The position numbers were made by a program, and so were the translations under genes. Shown piece by piece: positions 55,566 through 64,000 of a stretch of DNA of 64,000 bases. The stretch is from Leisingera sp. ANG-M7 (GTDB lineage: Bacteria; Pseudomonadota; Alphaproteobacteria; Rhodobacterales; Rhodobacteraceae): contig NZ_JWLI01000011.1 of NCBI RefSeq assembly GCF_000813965.1, positions 214,109-278,108 of the forward strand, written 5' to 3'. The number at the start of each line of letters is the position of its first letter. Position 1 is the stretch's first letter. The notes below the pieces were generated by a model that saw nothing but the letters and a program-made list of their open reading frames with translations, did not search any database and was not told the DNA's origin.

Positions 55566-56036
55566 TTAGCCAGTCAGCCGCTTGGCCCATAGCAGTGGCT
55601 GATCAAAGTTATACATCACCAGCTGCCCTTCCTCATCCACTTCCATGCGGTTGACCAGACCGATCTGCTGCATGAAGTCCCTTTCGATGACCATGGTTTC
55701 TTCGTCACATAGCCCGCCACCTGTCTGGACAGGTGAAAACATCAGGTTGAGCAAGTCAGGTCCGAAGGTCGTTGTGAAACTGCGGCAGGGGCTGGAGCCA
55801 TAGAGCGTGCCAGCGTCAAAATCGAACCGCAGTTCATCGAACGGTTCCAGGTCGACGTCCTTGACCTTCTGAATGACCCAGGCGCCGTCGAGGTCTGCTG
55901 CCGTGGTTGAAGCCATGGAAATTCCTCCGCTCTGTCCGGTCCCGCTATCAGAGGCAAAAGTGTACACAGCCAGCCCGCCGCAAGCCCCTGCAAAGGCGGC
56001 GAAAATCGCGGCCTGGGCGGGGCGCAGGCCCATCAT
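55566..56036 (-). CDS. META/HslJ-like domain membrane-anchored protein
   Basis: A 156-residue protein. An N-terminal hydrophobic segment ('AAIFAAFAGACGGLAVYTF') is a signal anchor. The rest follows the META-domain pattern: 'LDGAWVIQKVKDVDLEPFDELRFDFDAGTLYGSSPCRSFTTTF' and 'LMFSPVQTGGGLCDEETMVIERDFMQQI'. META domains occur in HslJ and in secreted proteins of unclear role. It is divergent from the giant metallopeptidase protein, 188 bp away, and may belong with it. Confidence 0.8.
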   Translation of the reverse strand: MMGLRPAQAAIFAAFAGACGGLAVYTFASDSGTGQSGGISMASTTAADLDGAWVIQKVKDVDLEPFDELRFDFDAGTLYGSSPCRSFTTTFGPDLLNLMFSPVQTGGGLCDEETMVIERDFMQQIGLVNRMEVDEEGQLVMYNFDQPLLWAKRLTG

Positions 56037-56224
56037 TCGGCAGAACCGTCTGGCTTGAACATCATCAGCGTCTCACCTTGATGCGCATCGGTTTTGAGTC
56101 TGCGCAGCCTGAGGCGATTGACAAGAAAAAAATCTTGCTGGACTCCGGGTTCCATGCGACGCTTAAGGTAGCGCGATGTTAAATCGTTAATTTTAAACAG
56201 TTTTTTAGTCTGGGGAGCTGCTCC

Positions 56225-59200
56225 ATGCCTCTTGACGGATCCGCCGCAAAAGAAATCAAGCAACAGATGGCAATCGCGCGCAAGCGCGAGTTGGCCTTCG
56301 GGTTGTGCTTCGGCAAGAAAATCGAAAACTCGGTTTTCCTGACGCACAAAACCAAGGCGGCCAAGGTTTTGGGCAAGCAGGCCAAATCCGACGGAGAGAC
56401 GCCGCAGTTCACCTTCGGTACGCTGAAGCTGGACGGCAAGGAACTGTCGATGTCGGTGGAGGGCAAGATCGTGCCCGGCATGGCCCGCAAAACCAAGAAG
56501 ATGTTCATGGTGGTCGGGCTCAAATACAAAATCCTCATTCTCGACCCTTCCGGGAATGTCGTCGAATCAGAAGATGATGACGAAGATGAAACAGCGGAGG
56601 ATACCCCTCAGGCTGCTCCGGCTGCCAGCGGTGACACCGCCACCGAAGCGCCGTCCGAGGCGCCAGCCGCCCCCTCCGCCGAACCGGATCCGGCAGAGGC
56701 CAAGTGGAAAACCACTGCCGCCAAGGTGGAGGCAAACATGGCCAAGCTTCGGGACATTACCGGCATTGACCTCTCCAAGGCAGAGGCGCTATGGAAGGCG
56801 ATCCAGGCCAAGGCAGATGGAAGTGGTTTTGCCGCCGCTTTGGAGCATGTCGCCAAGCTCTCCGCGGAGATGAAAACCGCCGCCCAGGACGCGGCCGCGC
56901 AGGCAAAGCGGCAAAGCTTGCTGGAGGGTAAATGGCAGCAGGCAGCGACCAAGCTGGAGCCGCTGATCGGCGAGGTGCTCGCACTGAAGACCGCGCAGTC
57001 GGAGAAGATCGAAACCGTCTGGATACAGATTAAAGCCCGCGCCGCTGCCATCCCGCCGGATTATGAAGGCGCGCTTAAGGCAGTCGGCCCGCTGGCCCAG
57101 GCCATTTCCAAGGCCCGCCAGGCCGCCGCGGACACCGGCGGCGAGGAGGCTCCGGCAACCGCCGAGGCGACGGCAGGCGATGACGGCACTTCCACAACCA
57201 CCAAGCAAGAGGCACCGGCCAAGGCGCCGGAGCAGGCTGCTCCACCCTCCGGCGACACCACCAGCGAGACCGGGGATGCTACTGTCGACGAACAGATCGC
57301 CCGGATCGAGGCCGCGCTTAAGGCGCTGAAGGACGGGCCGGTCAAGACCTACAACACGATGGTTCCGGAAGCAGCCAGCCAGACACCGGACAAATGGAAA
57401 GCCGCGCTCGACAAGGTCGCAGCACTGGCCGCACAGGCCAAGGCTAAGCCAGAGGACGCCAGCGGCGCCAAGTTGGATGCCGGTGAAAAGGCGCTGGATG
57501 CGCTGGGAAAGGCGGTTGCCGCCGACACCCAGGCCAAGACCACCTTCCAGAAGGCGCTGGAGATCTTTGATCTACGGATGGTTCCGCTGACAAGCCACCC
57601 CAAAGCCGCAGCACCTGAAATCGCGCCAGAGATCACCCGCATCAAGGGCTTGCGCACCGCTGCGGTGGACAAAGCCAAGGCGCACGACCTCAAAACCGCC
57701 GCCGCCGACCTGGCCGCGGCCGAGATGGAGATTGCCAAGGCTGAAATCCTGGCAGATGAGTTCGCCCATTTCATGGCGCTCGACCCCGACCGCAAGGCGC
57801 TGGCCGATGCCGCCCGCGGAGTTACCGTCGGCGATCCGGCGGTGGACGCCACCGCACGGGAGATGGAGCGGCTCTACGACGCTGCCCAGCAGGACAAGGC
57901 CGCCAAGAAATTCAAGGACGGCATCCAGAAGCTGGACGAAATAGCGAAGGCTCATGAAAGTACCGCCAAGGTGCGAAAGCAGCGCAAGCTTTATGAAGAC
58001 TGGCGGCCCAAGGCCAAGACCTGGGTCGACAGCTGGGCAGGCCTTGCTGCGCCGGTAAAGGCACTGCTGCAAGACAAGCTGGATGAGGCCAACGGTTATT
58101 ACACCAGTTCAGACGTGGCCACGAGCAAGGACTACACCGAGTCTATCAAGCTTTTGGGTAAGTTCTGGGATATCCGCCCCTTCATCGAAAAGGAAATCCC
58201 GGTTGTTCAGCAGTACGGCCCCAAGCTCACCGCATTCGAGGCTAAACTGAAGGAGTTCAAGGACCACGACGGCGCGTCGGGCATCCAGGTGACCATCCTC
58301 AAGATGGAGGCCGACCTTGCCTCTGCCAAGGCTGAGGCGGTGCTGCACAAATACTCGACCGCCCTGACCCTGCTGGACGCCTCCCAGGGCGATTGGCCCG
58401 CTGCCACCGCCCAGGCGGACGCCTGCAAGGCCTACAAGGAAAAACGTGTGGCCGTTCAGGGTAAAATCGATCCCCTGAAGAACGTGCCGCAGGCTGCAGC
58501 GATGTTGGAAGACGCCAAGGCACTGATGGCGGAGGCAGCGGCAGCGGCGCTGAAACTGGATTTCACCACTGCCAGCAACTGCGTGGCGGACGCCGAAAAA
58601 CGGGTGGACAGCGCCAAGGCCGCGGCAGAGGCCTCGGTGGAGCTGGACGGGATGACCGACACCGCCGCGCTCGACGATCTGAAGAAGAAGTGGGAACCGG
58701 CCTTCAAGATCTTCACCGATATCCGCGACAAGGTGGTCGCGGCAGATACCGGCAGTGATTTCAGCGGGCTGATCGCCAAGGCCCAATTGCCCGCGGCGGA
58801 GGCCGAAAAAGCCAAGACGGCCAAGAAATACGATGATGCCCGGGCGCATCTGGACAGCGCCATCTCGAACCTGAAGATGGCGATGGTGCTGATCCACCAG
58901 CACCGCGCCTACGGCGAGCTGAAGGCCTCGCTGGCGGCGCAAATTACCGCGCTGGCACCGCTGAACGATGCCAATTGCCTGCAGCCGCATATCGACGACG
59001 CCAACAAGCTGAGCGGCGAAGCGGACGATCTGATCAAGCCGGAAGGCTATGACTACAAGGGCGCCGAGGCCAAGATCGCCGCCGCGCGCAAGATCGTGGA
59101 GCAGGCCCGCGCCGACGGCGAGCTGTTCAAGACCATCAAGGCGGACCGCACCAAGGCCGCCGCGATCATCACCAAGATCACCACCGAAGGCGGCGATGTC

Positions 59201-61762
59201 GAAACCCAGCTGACCCACCGCAAGACAGAAGTCCAGGACCTGCTGGACGAAAGCACCGCCAAACAGAACGCCCGCGACTTCAAGGCCGCCGCCGAGAAGG
59301 CCAAGGCCGCCGCGGGCTGGGAGAAGGCAACAGACGAGGATCTGAAGACCCTGAAAACCGTACTGGGCTGGGAAACCCCCTTCTTCAAGACGCCGCGCGC
59401 CACGCTGATCGGCCCCGGCAAGGAGGCCGGGGTACACCAGATCGCCCGCGCCGATGCGGACTTCGCCAAATATGAAGCGATGAAGGCCGCCCACACCTAT
59501 TCGGCCGCGCTCAGGATGTTCGAAAAGGCCTATCAGAAGATCGAGGCCTGCAAGCTCCTGCTGGCCGCAGCCGCGCCCTACGACCAAACTGTGACAGACA
59601 CTCAAGCGGCGGTGGATGCGCTGGCGCCGGAAAGTAATGATGCCACCAAGGACCGGATCAAGACGCTGACCGACCGCCTGGCGGCCGCCAAGCTCGACAC
59701 TGCTCGGACCGATTTGACCGACAACGATTATACCCAGGCGATCAAGCTGCTGAAGCAGATCGCTGAGGACGCCAAGGCGCTGCTGAAGTCGGTCAAGGGC
59801 TCGTCCGATTTCGAACCCGCCCGCGCCGCCGCCGAGGCCAAGCTGGCCGAGGCCAAGGGCCACAAACACGCCGACGCGATTCAGGCTCAGCTGACCCGGC
59901 TGACCGCAAAATACGACAACCTAACCAAGTTGGCCGCCAGCGATTATGCCACCGCCAAGACCATGGCTGAGGAAGTGGTCAAATCTGCCGAGGAGGCGAT
60001 CAGCTCCGCCAATACCCATGGCATCCTTGAAGCCGTGAACTCTGCAATCGGCGGCGACGAGGATAGCGCACCCTGGTGGCCACAGGTTCAGGCCGCGAAA
60101 CTTTCGATCAAGGCAGTGGGCAGCCGCGAGAACGCCGACGTCGCCAAGACCCATCTGGACACCGCCAATGCCGAGATCGAGAACTGCCAGAAGGACGGGC
60201 TGGACGCCAAGACCGCCAAGGGCCATCTCAAGGCAGCGCTGGAGGCCTGCAACACTGCCAATGAGGTGATCTCACAATATGCCTTCATAGCGCAGGAAAT
60301 CGCCCGCGCCCGAGCCGCCCTGCCGCCCGTCACAAGCCACGCCGAGGCCGCCTATGTGAAGGATGAGGTGGACGCGGTTGCAAAGCTGCTGGACGGTGCC
60401 GAAACAGCCGCCAAGGGCGGCCAGAACTATGCCAAGGTCAGTGCCGATATCGAGGCCGCCATCGCCCAGACCAAAACCGCTCTGGAAATGGCGGAGCAGC
60501 ACAAGCAGTACAAGGAGCTGCGCGCCAAGCCGGAGGTCGAGCCGCGCCTGGCAGTGCTGGAAAAACACGAGCACCGCTACGCCATCAAGCCCAGCATCGA
60601 CACCATGCGCAAGAAGCTGGGTGATGCAGCGGCGGCCGTGTCGGGCAAAAAACCGGGCGACAGTGTAAAGCTGCTGGAAGAGGCCCGCGCCATCGGCACC
60701 AGCGCCTTTGTGATGGCAGAAATGCGTGCCAACACACCGCCCAAGGAAGACGATATCAAGGAAATCCTGTCGCGGCCCAACGGCACCGCGGAACTGGATG
60801 CGATGATCGACAACCTGGAGCCGGAGGCGCAGCGCGCCGTGGTCAAGGTTGCGTTTAAGGCGCGCTTCGGCTGCGATATCAAGAACTTCAGCAACGAAAA
60901 CCTGGCTCCGGCCTCAGAGATTGCCGACAACAACCTGAAGGGGCCGAATATCGTTGCCTTTTACAAGGCAATGCAGGACCTGCCGCTGGATCACACGCTG
61001 AACAATGACTCGCTGCAAAATTTCGCCGTGAACGAGGCGGCCAAAGGTGGTTCAATGTACCAGGGAGACAAGAAGCGGATTGTGATGCATGAGGGCGACG
61101 CCGGAGCGTCGCCCAACTATGCCTTCGGCAGCGATGACGCGGTGGGCAGCCTGGATGATGCCGCCACCCCGGGAGAGCGTGCGGAACTGGAGAAATGCAA
61201 GCCCGCCAATGAAGAGCCGGTCACCTTCTTTAACTGGAACACCCTGCATGAGGTTGGCCACGCGGTCGACGACAAGCATGGTTTCATGAACAGCAATGGC
61301 AAAAAGAAGGAATACGGAGGCTGGACTGAGCATGGTATGGATATCTCCGGCATCGCGGACAAGATTGCCAAGAAATTCAGCTATGACACCGCCTATGTCA
61401 CCGAATACATGGCGCATAACAAAAGTGCCCATGTGCCGCCCAGGCCGGAAGACGAAGCATGCACCGACGAGGAGTGGGAAAGCCGCCGCATCCAAATGGA
61501 GGCCTTTGTCGATATGGCGTCTGAACCAGCCCAGCCCTGGTCAAGCATGGCCACTGCCAAGAAGCTGGCGATCGGCGGGGTTGTCTACCAGGAAAGCTAC
61601 CCCAACGCCTGGAACTCATACCTGCTGGGCGAGCGGGCCAAGGGGATCACAGGCTACCAGTTCCGGGCGCCGGGGGAGTGGTTCTCAGAGCTTTATGCCG
61701 CCTATCACTCCGGCAAGCTGAAGCCGAACCACCCCGCCGTTGGCTGGCTGTCGAAACTCTGA
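56225..61762 (+). CDS. Giant helical-repeat protein with lethal-factor-like metallopeptidase
   Basis: An 1845-residue protein without a signal peptide. Residues 1-115 form a globular domain ('ELAFGLCFGKKIENSVFLTH', 'KKMFMVVGLKYKILILDPSG'). Residues 116-160 are an acidic/Ala/Pro linker. Residues about 160-1500 are Ala/Lys/Asp-rich helices with imperfect ~90-residue repeats and a second low-complexity linker near 295-360. The C-terminus (about 1505-1845) has HEVGH at 1675-1679, Y1811 and E1818. Anthrax lethal factor has HEFGHAVD, Y728 and E735, with the same 7-residue Tyr-Glu step. Activity and target are unknown. A CpXC gene follows 19 bp later. Confidence 0.85.
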   Translation: MPLDGSAAKEIKQQMAIARKRELAFGLCFGKKIENSVFLTHKTKAAKVLGKQAKSDGETPQFTFGTLKLDGKELSMSVEGKIVPGMARKTKKMFMVVGLKYKILILDPSGNVVESEDDDEDETAEDTPQAAPAASGDTATEAPSEAPAAPSAEPDPAEAKWKTTAAKVEANMAKLRDITGIDLSKAEALWKAIQAKADGSGFAAALEHVAKLSAEMKTAAQDAAAQAKRQSLLEGKWQQAATKLEPLIGEVLALKTAQSEKIETVWIQIKARAAAIPPDYEGALKAVGPLAQAISKARQAAADTGGEEAPATAEATAGDDGTSTTTKQEAPAKAPEQAAPPSGDTTSETGDATVDEQIARIEAALKALKDGPVKTYNTMVPEAASQTPDKWKAALDKVAALAAQAKAKPEDASGAKLDAGEKALDALGKAVAADTQAKTTFQKALEIFDLRMVPLTSHPKAAAPEIAPEITRIKGLRTAAVDKAKAHDLKTAAADLAAAEMEIAKAEILADEFAHFMALDPDRKALADAARGVTVGDPAVDATAREMERLYDAAQQDKAAKKFKDGIQKLDEIAKAHESTAKVRKQRKLYEDWRPKAKTWVDSWAGLAAPVKALLQDKLDEANGYYTSSDVATSKDYTESIKLLGKFWDIRPFIEKEIPVVQQYGPKLTAFEAKLKEFKDHDGASGIQVTILKMEADLASAKAEAVLHKYSTALTLLDASQGDWPAATAQADACKAYKEKRVAVQGKIDPLKNVPQAAAMLEDAKALMAEAAAAALKLDFTTASNCVADAEKRVDSAKAAAEASVELDGMTDTAALDDLKKKWEPAFKIFTDIRDKVVAADTGSDFSGLIAKAQLPAAEAEKAKTAKKYDDARAHLDSAISNLKMAMVLIHQHRAYGELKASLAAQITALAPLNDANCLQPHIDDANKLSGEADDLIKPEGYDYKGAEAKIAAARKIVEQARADGELFKTIKADRTKAAAIITKITTEGGDVETQLTHRKTEVQDLLDESTAKQNARDFKAAAEKAKAAAGWEKATDEDLKTLKTVLGWETPFFKTPRATLIGPGKEAGVHQIARADADFAKYEAMKAAHTYSAALRMFEKAYQKIEACKLLLAAAAPYDQTVTDTQAAVDALAPESNDATKDRIKTLTDRLAAAKLDTARTDLTDNDYTQAIKLLKQIAEDAKALLKSVKGSSDFEPARAAAEAKLAEAKGHKHADAIQAQLTRLTAKYDNLTKLAASDYATAKTMAEEVVKSAEEAISSANTHGILEAVNSAIGGDEDSAPWWPQVQAAKLSIKAVGSRENADVAKTHLDTANAEIENCQKDGLDAKTAKGHLKAALEACNTANEVISQYAFIAQEIARARAALPPVTSHAEAAYVKDEVDAVAKLLDGAETAAKGGQNYAKVSADIEAAIAQTKTALEMAEQHKQYKELRAKPEVEPRLAVLEKHEHRYAIKPSIDTMRKKLGDAAAAVSGKKPGDSVKLLEEARAIGTSAFVMAEMRANTPPKEDDIKEILSRPNGTAELDAMIDNLEPEAQRAVVKVAFKARFGCDIKNFSNENLAPASEIADNNLKGPNIVAFYKAMQDLPLDHTLNNDSLQNFAVNEAAKGGSMYQGDKKRIVMHEGDAGASPNYAFGSDDAVGSLDDAATPGERAELEKCKPANEEPVTFFNWNTLHEVGHAVDDKHGFMNSNGKKKEYGGWTEHGMDISGIADKIAKKFSYDTAYVTEYMAHNKSAHVPPRPEDEACTDEEWESRRIQMEAFVDMASEPAQPWSSMATAKKLAIGGVVYQESYPNAWNSYLLGERAKGITGYQFRAPGEWFSELYAAYHSGKLKPNHPAVGWLSKL

Positions 61763-61781
61763 CCCGTTGAAAGGCTGACCA

Positions 61782-62486
61782 ATGTCCCTATTTCACCCTG
61801 TCAACCTGGTCTGCCCGCACTGCGAAGCGCCGGTGACTATGATGGCCGTGGGAAGCGTGAACGCTGACCGCCGCCCTGACCTGCGCGAAGACATCCTGGA
61901 GGACCGGTTCCAGGACACCGGATGCGGTGCCTGCGGCGAAGGCTTCCGGCTGCAGCCGCAGTTCAACTACCTGGATGCGGGCCGCGGACAATGGATCGCG
62001 GCAATGCCGGCCAGCCGCTTGCGCGACCACCTGGAACTGGAGGACGAAGCCAAGGCGCTGTTTGACACCAGCTATGGGGCGCAGGCTCCAGCGGCAGCGC
62101 GCGACGTTGGCAACGGCCTGGCGGTGCGTCTGACCTTCGGCTGGCCCGCGGTGCGGGAGAAACTCCTGATCAAGCAATTGGGTCTTGATGACACAATTGT
62201 CGAGATGATGAAGCTGCACATCCTGCGCAGCGTGGAGTCGGTTCCGATTGCCGAAGGCATCGAACTGCGCCTGGTCGAGGCGGATGAAGAGGCTGATGGC
62301 TATGTCTTCGCCTGGCTGGAAACCGGGTCAGAACTGTTTCTCGAATATATGACAATCCCGGCGGAGCTTTACAGGGCCATCCAGGGCAATCCTGAAGGCT
62401 GGGCAGCGATCCGGCAGCGGCTGGAGAACGGCTGCTTCGTGGATATGCAAAAGCTGTACATGGGCGAAGGACGGCGACCTGGCTGA
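61782..62486 (+). CDS. CpXC-type zinc-ribbon protein
   Basis: A 234-residue protein. The N-terminus has two cysteine pairs ('VCPHCEAP' and 'GCGACGEGF'), which form the CpXC zinc ribbon. 'DRFQDTGCGACGEGFRLQPQFNYLDAGRGQWIAAMPASRL' is family-like. The second half ('FGWPAVREKLLIKQLGLDDTIVEMMKLHIL', 'VFAWLETGSELFLEY') has no recognised function. It begins 19 bp after the giant metallopeptidase gene, so the two are co-expressed. It could be an adaptor, chaperone or immunity factor for that protein; all of these are inference. Confidence 0.82.
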   Translation: MSLFHPVNLVCPHCEAPVTMMAVGSVNADRRPDLREDILEDRFQDTGCGACGEGFRLQPQFNYLDAGRGQWIAAMPASRLRDHLELEDEAKALFDTSYGAQAPAAARDVGNGLAVRLTFGWPAVREKLLIKQLGLDDTIVEMMKLHILRSVESVPIAEGIELRLVEADEEADGYVFAWLETGSELFLEYMTIPAELYRAIQGNPEGWAAIRQRLENGCFVDMQKLYMGEGRRPG

Positions 62487-62551
62487 TGTTTGCCCGCCGT
62501 TGGCTTAAAGAACGGGTACAAGGCAGCTGGCGGGCCTGGTTTTATAGGTAG
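62486..62551 (+). CDS. Tiny overlapping frame after the CpXC gene
   Basis: A 21-codon frame starts at ATG 62486, overlapping the CpXC stop in a TGATG, and ends TAG at 62549-62551. The product is basic with three Trp. Translational coupling is possible, but the frame may be chance; there is no recognised family. Confidence 0.2.
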   Translation: MFARRWLKERVQGSWRAWFYR

Positions 62552-62749
62552 ACCTCGTATTTTTGGTAAGTGGCACGGGCTAGGTTGTTTAACCTTTCCG
62601 ATGGCTTGCGTATTGGGCAAGGCCACCGGGTATGGCGTGACCCAACCCGGTTTGGCATAATGTACAGCGGATGCCGTGGCACCCGCAAAAACAGCACCAT
62701 CGCGCCGGGCTTCAACCTTGGCAGCTCAGAAAGATCCAGGAGCAGACTG

Positions 62750-63790
62750 ATGACCCAGCAAACCGTTCTTGTCACCGGGTCATCCGGCTTCATTGGTTAC
62801 CACCTGTGCCAGTTGCTGCTGGATGCCGGCTTTCGCGTTTTGGGTATCGATAATCTCTCTGACTACTATAGTGTCCAGCTCAAAAAAGACCGTCAGGCGA
62901 TGCTGGAACAGCACCCGGATTTCACAGTGGTCAACCGCAGCATTGAAGAGCCGGGTATCATGCAGGATCTGTTTGCCGCGCACAGGCCGGAATACGTCGT
63001 GCATCTCGCAGCCCAGGCCGGGGTTCGTTTTTCTATCGAAAATCCGCGATCTTACTTGGAAAGCAACATAACCGGCACATTCGAAATCCTGGAGGCTGCC
63101 CGCGCTTATCCGCCGCGCCACATGCTGCTGGCCTCCACGTCGTCGGCCTTTGGGGCCAATACCGGAATGCCTTACAAGGAAACCCAGAAGGCCGATCACC
63201 AGATGTCCTTCTATGCCGCCACCAAGAAGGCGACTGAAAACATGGCGCATTCCTATGCGCATTTGTTTGGCCTGCCGGTTACCATGTTCCGCTTCTTCAC
63301 CGTCTATGGTCCATGGGGGCGGCCTGATATGGCCTTGTTCAAATTCACCAAGGCGATCCTCGAAGGTACGCCGATAGACGTTTACAATTTCGGCGACATG
63401 AAACGTGACTTTACCTATGTCACTGATTTAGTTGAAGCAATCCGCCTGTTGCTGGATGCAGTGCCGGTTCGCCCGACAGACGGTGTTGTGCCGGAGGGTG
63501 ACAGTCTTTCGCCGGTCGCGCCGCACAGGGTCGTCAATATCGGAAATTCTGAGTCCGTCCGGCTGACCACATTTATAGAAGCTATTGAAGCGGCGACTGG
63601 CTGCAAGGCTCAGCAGAATCTGATGCCTATCCAGGCTGGCGACGTGCCGGCGACCTGGGCTGATGCGTCGCTGCTGCAAAGTCTCACGGGCTACAAGCCG
63701 CAGACTGACGTGCATGAGGGCATTTCACGCTTCGTGGATTGGTATCAGGATTACTTCCACGCAGCAGTTTTGCCGCATGCCGCTGGATGA
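62750..63790 (+). CDS. NAD-dependent epimerase, UDP-glucuronate 4-epimerase-like
   Basis: A 346-residue extended SDR enzyme. 'VLVTGSSGFIGYHLCQLLLDAGFRVLGIDNLSDYY' is the NAD-binding Rossmann start. 'HLAAQAGVRFS', the YxxxK pair in 'MSFYAATKKATENM' and 'RFFTVYGPWGRPDMALFKF' match LpsL-type UDP-glucuronate 4-epimerases, which make UDP-galacturonate for lipopolysaccharide or capsule. The ATG at 62750 follows AGGAG. No other polysaccharide genes are in the window. Confidence 0.9.
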   Translation: MTQQTVLVTGSSGFIGYHLCQLLLDAGFRVLGIDNLSDYYSVQLKKDRQAMLEQHPDFTVVNRSIEEPGIMQDLFAAHRPEYVVHLAAQAGVRFSIENPRSYLESNITGTFEILEAARAYPPRHMLLASTSSAFGANTGMPYKETQKADHQMSFYAATKKATENMAHSYAHLFGLPVTMFRFFTVYGPWGRPDMALFKFTKAILEGTPIDVYNFGDMKRDFTYVTDLVEAIRLLLDAVPVRPTDGVVPEGDSLSPVAPHRVVNIGNSESVRLTTFIEAIEAATGCKAQQNLMPIQAGDVPATWADASLLQSLTGYKPQTDVHEGISRFVDWYQDYFHAAVLPHAAG

Positions 63791-64000
63791 GCAACTTTCC
63801 GGCATGCAGCGAGTGTTGTTGCGGCCGCGGCCCTTGCTTCTGGTGATTTCGGGCTGATCTGACCGGGCTTTCGCGGGCTGCGCCTGCGGCGGCAGGCTGC
63901 GTTAAGATCCCTTAAAATTTTCCCAACATGCGGGCTAAAGTGTTGATAATGTACTAACTTTTGCCACATCCGCACCCCGGCGCGCACGCAGGGGGTGTCT

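Noticed and set aside
58109..59869. 586-residue frame opposite the giant protein
   Set aside because: Gly/Leu/Val-rich antisense of an Ala/Lys/Asp helical repeat; no domain or ribosome site.
56225..61762. An ordinary coiled-coil structural protein only
   Set aside because: The C-terminal HEVGH, Tyr and Glu arrangement at lethal-factor spacing argues for a catalytic metallopeptidase domain.

Overview
The window looks like chromosomal DNA of a marine alphaproteobacterium of the Roseobacter group (Rhodobacterales), probably near Leisingera/Phaeobacter. This is inferred from the protein style, the high-GC codon use, and gene orders such as rimP-nusA-ylxR-infB and secA facing ppiC-argJ-mutT. No rRNA or tRNA genes, insertion sequences, CRISPR arrays or prophage were recognised.

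Layout. Positions 1-5200 carry the start of mutS, an isolated flagellin with a candidate sigma-28 promoter, malic enzyme, a sugar kinase and a periplasmic MsrA. Positions 5300-11300 hold amino-acid genes (class IV aminotransferase, argG, ilvA) with small conserved proteins and a perfect 20-bp-arm palindrome between argG and a membrane protein. Positions 11275-16400 hold a divergent Hpt/response-regulator-phosphatase pair, two Nudix hydrolases, Hsp33 and a CCA-adding-type nucleotidyltransferase. Positions 16400-24700 hold a pair of ABC half-transporters, an RNA methyltransferase, a bacterial voltage-gated sodium channel, two L,D-transpeptidases, a CAP-domain lipoprotein and a tiny secreted peptide. 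Positions 24700-35100 hold a three-domain kinase/M23/PLP fusion, ferrochelatase, an NDUFAF5-like methyltransferase, comF, grxC, a nitrilase, a MarR regulator, ubiG, a proline iminopeptidase and a short substrate-binding protein.

Positions 35100-46400 are core information processing: a rimP-nusA-ylxR-infB operon with an attenuator-like leader, then mutT-argJ-ppiC divergent from secA. Positions 46700-49200 encode two envelope proteins. Positions 49250-55100 are a catabolic island: a GMC oxidoreductase divergent from a dctPQM TRAP transporter, followed by an IclR regulator.

Positions 55100-62500 look like an accessory insertion. A gene-free, possibly decayed stretch and a META-domain protein precede an 1845-residue protein made of a conserved-looking N-terminal domain, long helical repeats and a C-terminal metallopeptidase. 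The catalytic residues match the anthrax lethal factor pattern: HEVGH, then Tyr, then Glu exactly 7 residues later. It is followed 19 bp downstream by a CpXC-type zinc protein. This pair is the best candidate for an undescribed system. The window ends with a UDP-glucuronate 4-epimerase-like gene.
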